A DNA stretch of 8,464 nt from Deltaproteobacteria bacterium (lineage in GTDB: Bacteria > Myxococcota > Myxococcia > Myxococcales > 40CM-4-68-19). The stretch lies in NCBI GenBank assembly GCA_005879095.1, contig VBLM01000213.1:1-8464 (forward strand), given 5' to 3'. This document shows positions 1-5,990 of the stretch, piece after piece. Position numbers and translations under genes: made by a program. The stretch's first letter is position 1. Every line of letters begins with the position of its first letter. The notes beneath the pieces are model-generated. The model was given only the letters and a program-made list of their open reading frames with translations. It ran no database searches and had not been told where the DNA came from.

Positions 1-361
1 CATCGATCTGATCGTTTCTCCGCCGTTCGCCACGCCCGCGCTGCCGCACGGCGGCGCGAAGAATTCCCTGCTCGCCGCGAGCGCGAGCATGCTCTGGAAC
101 ATCGCGCAGCTGCCCGCCGGGGTAGTTCCGATCGCGCGCGTGCGCGAGGACGAAGCGCGCCGTGACGATCCGCGCGGCATGCTCGGCCGCCTGGCGGCGA
201 ACGTCGATGCGCAGAGCGCAGGACTTCCGGTCGGCGCGCAGATCATCGGTCGTCCGTGGGCGGAGCCGCTGGTCCTCGCCGCGATGCTGGTGGTGGAAGA
301 AGAGGCGCGGCGCGACGCTGATTTTCCGCACACGCCGCGCCGCTTTGAGCCAACTTCGTAG
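1..361 (+). CDS. Amidase-signature family hydrolase, C-terminal part (5' end outside window)
   Basis: The frame is open from position 2 and ends in TAG at 359-361, giving about 119 residues of the C-terminal end of an amidase-signature (AS) enzyme. Visible family features, in order, are the IDLIVSPPFATPALPHG segment, N-x-AQLPAGVVPIARVRE, and the typical closing block SAGLPVGAQIIGRPWAEPLVLAAM. AS enzymes hydrolyse amide bonds with a Ser-cisSer-Lys triad, but that core lies upstream of the window and cannot be inspected. The substrate is therefore unknown; the end resembles fatty-acid-amide-hydrolase-like and generic amidases more than GatA, on general impression only. The internal ATG at 89 is not the true start because homologous sequence continues upstream of it. 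The gene converges on the next one with only 7 bases between stop codons. Confidence 0.85.
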   Translation, partial: IDLIVSPPFATPALPHGGAKNSLLAASASMLWNIAQLPAGVVPIARVREDEARRDDPRGMLGRLAANVDAQSAGLPVGAQIIGRPWAEPLVLAAMLVVEEEARRDADFPHTPRRFEPTS

Positions 362-368
362 GCCGGGG

Positions 369-989
369 CTAGTGCGCAGCTGCCGACGGCGGCGCGCCCT
401 GGCCTTGCTGCCTCATCTGTGCCGCGAACTCCTCGCCCGCCTTGCGCATCTGTTCGTCGGTCAGGTCTTTCTGGTGCGTCGCGATCATCCACACCTGCCC
501 GAACGGATCCGAGACGCTGCCCATCCGATCGCCCCAGAACATGTCGGCGAGCGGCATCCCCGCCTGCCCGCCGGCCTGTACGGCGCGGTTGAACAGCGCG
601 TCGCAGTCGGGCGTGTAGAGCATGAAGCTGGACGTCGCCTTGTGATTCGGACCCGCGGAGGTGACGAATCCAGGGCCGCCCGGCATGTCGTCGTTGAGCG
701 CGATCACGGTGTCGCCGATGCGCAGTTCCGCGTGCCAGACGCTCTTTCCGTCGGGCGCGAGGTGCCGCGCGATCTCCTGCGCGCCGAACGCCTTCTTGTA
801 GAAGTCGATCGCGCCGGCCGCATCGCGCAACACGAGCTGCACGATCACGTCCTGCGCTCCCTGCTGCTTCCATTTCGGCGCGGCGGCCTTTCGCGGTGCG
901 GAGACCTTCCGCGCCGGCGCGGCCTTGCGGACCGCCTTGCGCGCGGCCTTCTTCGCTGCCGGCTTCTTCGCTTTTTTCGCCTTTGCCAT
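369..989 (-). CDS. VOC (glyoxalase/PhnB-like) protein with basic Lys/Ala-rich N-terminal tail
   Basis: This is a 206-residue protein. Residues 1 to about 41 form a tail with 17 Lys/Arg, made of KKA/RKA-type steps like histone H1 tails. From about residue 46 follows a vicinal-oxygen-chelate domain of the PhnB-like kind: LRDAAGAIDFYKKAFGA, HAELRIGDTVIALNDDMP, SSFMLYTPDCDALFNRAV, and the typical end MGSVSDPFGQVWMIATHQKDLT. VOC domains are metal-dependent enzymes or binding proteins; the substrate here is unknown. I chose the ATG at 989-987 because GAGGGG lies 8 bases upstream and MAKAKK is a natural N-terminus. A GTG at 1025-1023 would add 12 residues without a good ribosome site. The SDR gene lies upstream on the same strand with a 51-base gap, so the two may form one transcript. 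The tail could be nucleic-acid binding or simply a low-complexity extension. Confidence 0.88.
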   Translation of the reverse strand: MAKAKKAKKPAAKKAARKAVRKAAPARKVSAPRKAAAPKWKQQGAQDVIVQLVLRDAAGAIDFYKKAFGAQEIARHLAPDGKSVWHAELRIGDTVIALNDDMPGGPGFVTSAGPNHKATSSFMLYTPDCDALFNRAVQAGGQAGMPLADMFWGDRMGSVSDPFGQVWMIATHQKDLTDEQMRKAGEEFAAQMRQQGQGAPPSAAAH

Positions 990-1000
990 GTCGTTTTCCC
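978..1000 (-). promoter_or_regulatory. Ribosome binding site that fixes the start of the VOC gene
   Basis: On the minus strand the sequence GAGGGGAAAACGACATG gives a strong Shine-Dalgarno core (GAGGGG) with 8 bases to the ATG at 989-987. This favours that start over the in-frame GTG at 1025-1023, which has no comparable site. Confidence 0.6.
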
Positions 1001-1040
1001 CTCTGAGAGGCGCGTATTCGGGCACGAGAGGGCCGCGCGG

Positions 1041-1961
1041 TCAAGGACGTCTTTGTGCGGCCTCCTGCCGCCACTGCGCGGCGGTCTGATCGAGGCCCTC
1101 GCGGTACGTCGGATACTTAGCTATCCATCTGAAATCACGCCTGAATTTGGCAGCGGTCGTGACCATCGGCGTGCACAGAAAATCGACGCTCATCCGGCTC
1201 GCGCCGAGGCGGGCGAGCCATTTCGGAACCGTCCGCGGAGGAGGCGCGCCGATGCGATCGGCGAGCGCGCGGAAGAAATCGGCGCTGCTCGCGGGCTCGT
1301 CGTCGACCACGTGCCAGAGACCGGGACCGGCCTGCTCGGCGGCGAGCGCGAACGCGGCAGCGGCGTCGTCGAGATGGAGGAAGGAGAGCTTCGCCGCGCC
1401 GCCGATCACGCGAAGCCGCCGCCGCCGCAGTGCGTCCGCGAGTCCGCGCGTGCTCGCGTCGGGGCCGTAGAACCATCCGCAGCGCAGCGTGCTGAAACCG
1501 GCCTCGGCGATCATCCGCTCGCCGTCGAGCGCCGACTGCGCCACCGGATCGGGCCCGGGCGGAGAATTCTCGTCGAACGGCGCGCCGTCGGCGGGCCGGG
1601 CCGCCCAGACGATGCTCTGGAAGACGACGCGGCGCGCGCCGATGATTTGGGCGCATTCGAGGAGCGCGCGAGTTCCGTCGCGGCGGATTCGATCGTTGAG
1701 CGCGAAGTCCGCGAGCGAGGGCCGCCGCTTTTGCGGGATCGACGTCGCCGCGTGGATCAATACTTCGCACCCCTCGGCGCCGCGGGCGAGCGAGCCTTTG
1801 TCGAAAAGATCGGCCGCCACGGGAATGCCGCCTGCCCGCCGCACGCGCTCTTCCGCCTCGGCGCTGCGGGCGAGCCCACGCACCTCGTGACCGCGGGCGG
1901 CCAACAGCCCGACCAGCCGCCGGCCCAGCACGCCGCTCGCTCCGCTGACGAAGACCCGCAC
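1041..1961 (-). CDS. Atypical extended SDR: NAD(P)-dependent epimerase/dehydratase-like protein
   Basis: This is a 306-residue Rossmann-fold protein. The N-terminal MRVFVSGASGVLGRR carries the extended-SDR nucleotide motif GxxGxxG at residues 7-13. Arg32 at the end of the second strand hints at NADP(H), which is inference. Further family blocks are the VLIHAAT segment, RRVVFQSIVWAA, STLRCGWFYGPD, KLSFLHLDDAAAAFALA and GLWHVVDDEPASSADFFRALA, ending with the WLARLGASRMS...REGLDQT region typical of sugar-epimerase-like SDRs. The usual catalytic YxxxK is not present: the aligned positions read V140-AQS-A144. This is a recurring variant in a subgroup of uncharacterised homologues as I remember them, so the reaction is uncertain; it may be cofactor binding without classical catalysis. 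The start is a GTG at 1961-1959 with no strong ribosome site, chosen because it directly precedes the first strand. It diverges from the HAD/ATPase locus with about 37 bases between starts. Confidence 0.87.
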   Translation of the reverse strand: MRVFVSGASGVLGRRLVGLLAARGHEVRGLARSAEAEERVRRAGGIPVAADLFDKGSLARGAEGCEVLIHAATSIPQKRRPSLADFALNDRIRRDGTRALLECAQIIGARRVVFQSIVWAARPADGAPFDENSPPGPDPVAQSALDGERMIAEAGFSTLRCGWFYGPDASTRGLADALRRRRLRVIGGAAKLSFLHLDDAAAAFALAAEQAGPGLWHVVDDEPASSADFFRALADRIGAPPPRTVPKWLARLGASRMSVDFLCTPMVTTAAKFRRDFRWIAKYPTYREGLDQTAAQWRQEAAQRRP

Positions 1962-1998
1962 CGGCGCGAATCTACCGCGGCGTGTGCAGATTGTGGCG

Positions 1999-3550
1999 GT
2001 GCGCTATCTCGCGTTGGCCACCGACTACGACGGGACGCTTGCGTTTCAGGGTACGGTCCGCGAGGAAACGTTCGCCGCGGTGCAGCGGCTGCGCAAGAGC
2101 GGCCGGAAGCCGCTGCTGGTGACCGGCCGCGAATTGGAGGACCTGCAGCGCGTGTGCGGAGAACGGCGCGCTCCTGTATCGGCCGCAGACGCGCGAGGAG
2201 GTCGTGCTCGCCGAAGCGCCGCCGCCCGAGCTGGCCGAGCGGCTGCGGGCACGGAGCATTCCCATCTCGACGGGCAGGGTGATCGTGGCGATGCGCGAGC
2301 CGCATCAGCTCGAGGCGGTGGAAGTGATCCGCGAGCTCGGACTCGAGTTGCAGGTCATCTTCAACAAGGGCGCGGTGATGCTGCTGCCGTCCGGCGTCAA
2401 CAAGCAGACCGGCCTTGCCGTCGCGCTGCGCGAGCTGGGCCTCTCGCAGCGAAACACCGTCTCGATCGGCGACGCGGAAAACGATCATGCGATGCTGGCT
2501 GCCAGCGAGTGCGGCGTGGCGGTGGCCAACGCGCTCGACGCGCTGAAGGAGCGCGCCGACTTCGTCACCCGCGGCGCGCGCGGCGAGGGAGTGGAAGAGC
2601 TGATCCAATTGATGGTGCACGACGATCTGCGCTCGGTCGTGGTTGCGCGGCACGCGCTGCTGCTCGGGATGCAGACGACCGCGGCGACTGGTTTTCTCGA
2701 GCGGATCATGGGCGCCGGATACCAGGTGTGCATCATCGATCCGGAAGGGGATTACGAAGGCTTCGATGGCGTCGTCGGCATCGGCACCGGCGGACGCGCG
2801 CCGTCGGTCGAGGAGGTGCTCGAGCTGCTGCAGAAGCCGGAGGTCAACGCCGGCGTCAACCTGCTCGGCGTTTCGGTACAGGAGCGGCCGGCCTTCTTTG
2901 CCGCGCTCCTGCCGCGGCTCCAGGAAATGCGATCCCGCGTAGGTCGGCCGCACTGGATCGTGATCGACGAAGCCCACCATCTCTTTCCCGCCTCCTGGAA
3001 ACCCGCGCCGCTGACCGTGCCGCGCGAGCTCGGCGGCGTGCTGCTGGTGACGGTGCATCCGGAGAACATCTCGCCGGCAATGATGGAAGCGATCGACACC
3101 GTGCTGGCGGTCGGCGATGCGCCCGAGCGCACGCTGCGCCGTTTCGGCGGCGCGCCCCCGGTCGAGCTCGAGGACGGCGAGGTGCTGGCCTGGTCAAATG
3201 GCCAAATCGAGCCGCTGCGGCTGGTGCCGGGGAAAGCGCAGCATCTGCGGCACCGGCGCAAGTACGCCGAGGGCGACGTGCACGAGAAGGCCTTCGTCTT
3301 CCGCGGCCCGCAGGGCAAGCTCAGCCTGCGCGCGCAGAACCTTTCGATGTTCCTGCAGATGGCCTTCGGCGTCGACGAAGACACCTGGATCCACCACCTG
3401 CGCCATCGCGACTACTCGCGCTGGTTCCGCGACGCGATCAAGGACGAGGAGCTGGCCGAGGAGGCCGCCGACATCGAGCGCCGCCATCCGCCGCACAGCC
3501 GCGAGAAGATGCGCGAAGCGATCGAGAAGCGCTACACGCTTCCGGAGTGA
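1999..3550 (+). pseudogene. HAD hydrolase / HerA-like ATPase fusion, disrupted by a frameshifting deletion and loss of Walker A
   Basis: Read in two frames, this locus is one protein: an N-terminal HAD phosphatase, a central P-loop ATPase and a C-terminal region of unknown role. The first part (frame of 1999) holds RYLALATDYDGTLAF (HAD motif I, DxDGTL) and LLVTGRELEDLQRV (motif II). At about 2155 the coding sense moves to another frame, continuing AENGALLYRPQTREEVV. Only about 8 residues then separate TGR from AENGA; in HAD-IIB relatives the gap is usually about 18-25. So about a dozen codons are missing and the frame is shifted: a deletion of length 3n+2. A second, in-frame lesion near 2669-2680 removes the Walker A stretch. 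The start GTG at 1999 is chosen from the homologous MRYLALATDYDGTL beginning; GTGs at 1984 and 1993 are alternatives. Assembly or sequencing error is a real alternative to a decaying gene. The 3' end overlaps the OsmC gene by 19 bases, tail to tail. Confidence 0.7.
2204..3550 (+). CDS. Long intact 3' reading frame of the HAD/ATPase locus (448 codons)
   Basis: This is the part of the disrupted locus that could still be made as a protein, from GTG 2204 to TGA 3548-3550. Numbering from that GTG, residues 1-130 are the rest of the HAD domain: Lys67 in VNKQTGL (HAD motif III) and GDAEND at 89-94 (motif IV). Residues from about 145 onward resemble a HerA/FtsK-like ATPase core: CIIDPEGDYEGFDG at 176-189 and a clean Walker B, HWIVIDEAHH (D255, E256). 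The order LLLG-MQ-TTAATGFLERI at 152-168 lacks any GxxGxGKS/T, although TTAATGFLERI looks like the sequence that normally follows a P-loop. The C-terminal region (HRRKYAEGD, FRGPQGKLSLRAQNL, DYSRWFRDAIKDEELA, RYTLPE) is conserved in such fusions but of unknown function. Without motif I and Walker A, neither phosphatase nor ATPase activity is expected. No ribosome site marks the GTG, so independent translation is doubtful. Confidence 0.5.
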   Translation: MLAEAPPPELAERLRARSIPISTGRVIVAMREPHQLEAVEVIRELGLELQVIFNKGAVMLLPSGVNKQTGLAVALRELGLSQRNTVSIGDAENDHAMLAASECGVAVANALDALKERADFVTRGARGEGVEELIQLMVHDDLRSVVVARHALLLGMQTTAATGFLERIMGAGYQVCIIDPEGDYEGFDGVVGIGTGGRAPSVEEVLELLQKPEVNAGVNLLGVSVQERPAFFAALLPRLQEMRSRVGRPHWIVIDEAHHLFPASWKPAPLTVPRELGGVLLVTVHPENISPAMMEAIDTVLAVGDAPERTLRRFGGAPPVELEDGEVLAWSNGQIEPLRLVPGKAQHLRHRRKYAEGDVHEKAFVFRGPQGKLSLRAQNLSMFLQMAFGVDEDTWIHHLRHRDYSRWFRDAIKDEELAEEAADIERRHPPHSREKMREAIEKRYTLPE

Positions 3551-3936
3551 ATCACCGTCTCGATGCGGGAGCCTTCGCGGATGACTCTGGTCACCGGTGT
3601 TTTCTCGGCGATCTCGGCGAGGCGCGCGCGCTGTTCGTCGGTCAGCGGCGCGGTAAAGGTGATCTCGCGCCCGATCCGCGTGCTGTCCTCTTCCTTGAAG
3701 AACTCGAGATCGACCTCGATGGCGCCCAGCTCCCAGCCCTTGCGCTGGGCGTACATCCGCAGCGTGATCGAAGTACACGCGCCCAGCGCCGAGAGCAGCA
3801 GCTCGGTCGGATTCGGCCCGAAATCGGCGCCGCCGGCGCGCTCGCTTTCGTCGGCGCGGATCTCGTGACGGCGGGCGCGCATCGACTGCGCGTATCCGGT
3901 GCTGCTCGATGCGACCACGTGTGCGATGCGGGCCAT
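3532..3936 (-). CDS. OsmC-family protein with a single conserved cysteine
   Basis: This is a 134-residue OsmC/YhfA-like protein. Visible features are an antiparallel N-terminal strand region (ARIAHVVASSSTGYAQSMRA), the domain core DFGPNPTELLLSALGACTSITLRMYAQRKGW with the reactive Cys54, the strand block LGAIEVDLEFF, and the helix LTDEQRARLAEIAEKTPVTRVI. OsmC and Ohr members reduce organic peroxides with two cysteines. Here the second position, usually within a CPV motif, is Thr113 (TPV), so classical thiol peroxidase activity is unlikely or would need an external thiol. ATGs exist at 3948, 3942 and 3936. The one at 3936-3934 is preferred because GGAG sits 6 bases upstream; the 3948 start would add four residues. 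The gene overlaps the HAD/ATPase 3' end by 19 bases and diverges from the MoxR gene. Confidence 0.88.
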   Translation of the reverse strand: MARIAHVVASSSTGYAQSMRARRHEIRADESERAGGADFGPNPTELLLSALGACTSITLRMYAQRKGWELGAIEVDLEFFKEEDSTRIGREITFTAPLTDEQRARLAEIAEKTPVTRVIREGSRIETVIHSGSV

Positions 3937-3948
3937 GGCCATCTCCAT

Positions 3949-3967
3949 ACGTTAGAATACGGCCTCT
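3949..3967. promoter_or_regulatory. Candidate divergent promoter between OsmC and MoxR genes
   Basis: An AT-rich island interrupts very GC-rich DNA here. On the plus strand TAGAAT at 3953-3958 resembles a -10 box and lies 9 bases before the MoxR ATG, with no Shine-Dalgarno sequence in between. That layout suits a leaderless transcript. On the minus strand the same bases read TATTCT, placed 5 bases before the upstream OsmC ATG. No convincing -35 box is visible on either side, so this is a low-confidence call. Confidence 0.3.
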
Positions 3968-4804
3968 ATGGAATTCCGGAGATTCCGCGGCACCGATCAG
4001 TACCTCACCTCGTCCGCGCTGGAATCGGCGGTCAACTGCGCGCTCGCGCTCGAACGGCCGCTGCTGGTGCGCGGCGAGCCCGGCACCGGAAAGACGCAGC
4101 TCGCGGAAGCGATCGCCTCCGGTCTCGGCCTGCGGCTCATCCACTGGCCGGTGAAGTCGACCACCCGTGCGCAGGACGGACTCTACGTCTACGACACCGT
4201 CCAGCGCCTCTACGACTCGCGATTCGGCGAGGGCGACGTCAAGGACATCCGCCGCTACATCAAGTACGTCCCGCTGGGAAACGCGTTCGCCGCGCCCGAT
4301 CGGCTGGTGCTCCTGATCGACGAAATCGATAAAGCGGATTTGGAATTTCCAAACGATCTTCTGCATGAGCTGGACCGGATGCGCTTCGTGGTCAACGAGA
4401 CCGGCGACGAGATCGTCGCCCGGCAGCGCCCGGTCGTCGTGATCACCTCCAACGCCGAGAAGGAGCTGCCCGACGCGTTCCTGCGACGGTGCGTCTTCCA
4501 TTTCATCGAGTTTCCCGACAAGGAGCTGATGGCGCGCATCGTGCGCGTGCACCATCCCGATCTGGAACGGCAGCTTCTCGATCAGGCGATCAAGGCGTTC
4601 TATGCCATCCGCGACACGGAAGGGCTGCGCAAGCGGCCTTCGACGAGCGAGCTGATCGACTGGATCGCGGTGCTGCGCCGCGCCGGGATCGCCAGCGTCG
4701 AGCTGGACGCGGGCACGCCATTTCTCGGCGCGCTGCTCAAGCGCGAGCAGGACCTGATCGCGTTCGCCGAGGCCGCCAACCGCGGCCGCCGGCCGAGGGC
4801 TTGA
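3968..4804 (+). CDS. MoxR-type AAA+ ATPase
   Basis: This is a 278-residue AAA+ ATPase. Walker A is GEPGTGKT at residues 36-43, Walker B is LLIDEID at 115-121, sensor 1 is VITSNAEKELPDAFLRR with Asn162, and Arg173/Arg174 are arginine-finger candidates. The MoxR signature shows in TRAQDGLYVYDTVQRLYDSRF and in the short lid domain that ends KREQDLIAFAEAANR. MoxR ATPases act as chaperone-like remodellers that mature or activate protein complexes together with a VWA-domain partner, which here is the next gene, 4 bases downstream. The length is normal for the compact subgroup. The start ATG 3968 sits directly before the conserved MEFRRFRGTDQYLTS; there is no Shine-Dalgarno sequence, so leaderless translation is possible. 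All catalytic motifs are intact. The client complex is not identifiable: no CO-dehydrogenase or methanol-dehydrogenase genes are in the window. Confidence 0.93.
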   Translation: MEFRRFRGTDQYLTSSALESAVNCALALERPLLVRGEPGTGKTQLAEAIASGLGLRLIHWPVKSTTRAQDGLYVYDTVQRLYDSRFGEGDVKDIRRYIKYVPLGNAFAAPDRLVLLIDEIDKADLEFPNDLLHELDRMRFVVNETGDEIVARQRPVVVITSNAEKELPDAFLRRCVFHFIEFPDKELMARIVRVHHPDLERQLLDQAIKAFYAIRDTEGLRKRPSTSELIDWIAVLRRAGIASVELDAGTPFLGALLKREQDLIAFAEAANRGRRPRA

Positions 4805-4808
4805 ACCG

Positions 4809-5990
4809 ATGTTCGTCGAGTTCCTCTACGAGCTGCGCGACCGGGGCGTGAAGGTCGGTCCCCAGGAAGCGATGTCGATCGCGCAGGCGCTGCGCCTCGG
4901 CCTCCACAAGGGGACGCTCGACGGCTTTTACGAAACCGCGCGCGCACTCTGCGTGCATCGCGAGCAGGATCTCGACGCATTCGACCGCGCCTTCGCCCAT
5001 CACTTCCGCGGCGTGCCCGACGAGGCCATCGCCCTCACCGAGGAGCTGATGGAATGGCTGCAGCAGCCGAAGTCTCGTCGCGAGCTCACTGAGCTCGAGC
5101 AGCAGCTTCTGCAGCGGATGGATCTCGATCAGGTCCGCCAGCAGATGCGTGAGCGGCTGGCGCAGCAGCGACAGCGGCACGACCGCGGCAACCGCTGGGT
5201 CGGCACTGCCGGCACCTCGCCGCACGGAAGCGGCGGAACGAATCTCGCCGGGATCAAGGTCGGCGACGCGCCGGGCGGACGCGGCGCGCTCGAGGTCGCC
5301 GGTGAGCGGCACTTCAAGGACCTGCGCTCCGACGTCACGCTCGACACCCGGCAGATCGAGGTGGCCCTCCGCCGCCTGCGCGCGTTCGTCCGCGAGGGCG
5401 CCGAGGAAGAGCTCGACATCGAGGGCACCATCGACAAGACCGCGCGCAACGCCGGCGAGCTGGAGCTGAAGCTGCGTCCGCCGCGCCGATCGAACCTGCG
5501 CGTGCTGCTCCTGCTCGACGTGGGCGGCTCGATGGATCCCCACGCCGACGTCTGCGAACGGCTCTTTTCGGCGGCTCGGCGCGCGACCCATTTCAAGGAG
5601 CTGCGCACCCTTTACTTCCACAACTGCATCTACGGCCGCGTCTACGAACGGGCCTCGTTGATGCGCGGCATCGATGTGCTGCACTTGCTACAAGATTGCG
5701 ATCCCTCCTGGCGCCTGATCGTCGTCGGCGATGCGCTGATGAGCCCGTGGGAGCTGCAGTCGGCGGGTTCTCGCTGGAGCTGGACGGAGGATTCCGGTGC
5801 TCCCGGCATCGCCTGGTTGGCGCACCTCGCGCAGCACTTTCCCCACTCCGCCTGGCTGAATCCGGAACGTGAGATTTCGTGGTACGGAACTGCCGAGATC
5901 ATCCGGCGCGTTTTCCCGATGTACCGTCTGACGCAGGACGGACTGCTCGAAGCCGTCCATCACCTCATGCGCGGCGGCGCCCGCCGGTAG
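4809..5990 (+). CDS. CoxE-like VWA-domain protein, partner of the MoxR ATPase
   Basis: This is a 393-residue protein of the CoxE-like VWA family. The N-terminal helical region starts FVEFLYELRDRGVKVGPQE and continues through a charged helical stretch at about residues 70-125 rich in Glu, Gln and Arg. A Gly/Ser-rich linker (about 127-145) precedes the conserved block LDIEGTIDKTARNAGELELK. The VWA domain begins at NLRVLLLLDVGGSMDPH: the MIDAS metal site is D237-V-G-G-S241, with Gly in place of the first Ser of the usual DxSxS. A later acidic MIDAS-like position lies in LIVVGDALMSPWEL. The DVGGSM form is, as far as I recall, normal for this subgroup. It forms an operon with the MoxR gene (4-base gap), with AGGG about 10 bases before the ATG. 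The pair probably remodels or inserts metal into an unknown client in the cytoplasm. The 3' end overlaps the peptidase gene by 26 bases on the opposite strand. Confidence 0.92.
   Translation: MFVEFLYELRDRGVKVGPQEAMSIAQALRLGLHKGTLDGFYETARALCVHREQDLDAFDRAFAHHFRGVPDEAIALTEELMEWLQQPKSRRELTELEQQLLQRMDLDQVRQQMRERLAQQRQRHDRGNRWVGTAGTSPHGSGGTNLAGIKVGDAPGGRGALEVAGERHFKDLRSDVTLDTRQIEVALRRLRAFVREGAEEELDIEGTIDKTARNAGELELKLRPPRRSNLRVLLLLDVGGSMDPHADVCERLFSAARRATHFKELRTLYFHNCIYGRVYERASLMRGIDVLHLLQDCDPSWRLIVVGDALMSPWELQSAGSRWSWTEDSGAPGIAWLAHLAQHFPHSAWLNPEREISWYGTAEIIRRVFPMYRLTQDGLLEAVHHLMRGGARR

Noticed and set aside
362..368. Terminator between the amidase and VOC genes
   Set aside because: Seven bases between stops cannot hold a hairpin, and no hairpin with a T-run is evident in the flanking coding ends.
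2149..2164. Programmed ribosomal frameshifting in the HAD gene
   Set aside because: No slippery heptamer is seen at the junction, and the expected residues between TGR and NGA are absent in every frame, so a deletion explains it better.
162..2282. 706-codon plus-strand open frame opposite the VOC and SDR genes
   Set aside because: Arg/Ala-rich shadow of two well-supported minus-strand genes; no family motif and no ribosome site. Long open antisense frames are expected at this GC content.
1984..4332. 782-codon frame continuing from the HAD start through three genes
   Set aside because: Only the first 57 or so codons look like a protein; afterwards it is an Arg/Ala-rich shadow across the HAD/ATPase, OsmC and MoxR genes. 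It stays open by GC bias after the frameshift, not because it is a real fusion.
3194..4555. 453-codon minus-strand frame opposite MoxR and overlapping the OsmC gene in another frame
   Set aside because: It lies opposite the motif-complete MoxR ATPase and shows His/Arg/Asp-rich shadow composition without recognisable motifs.
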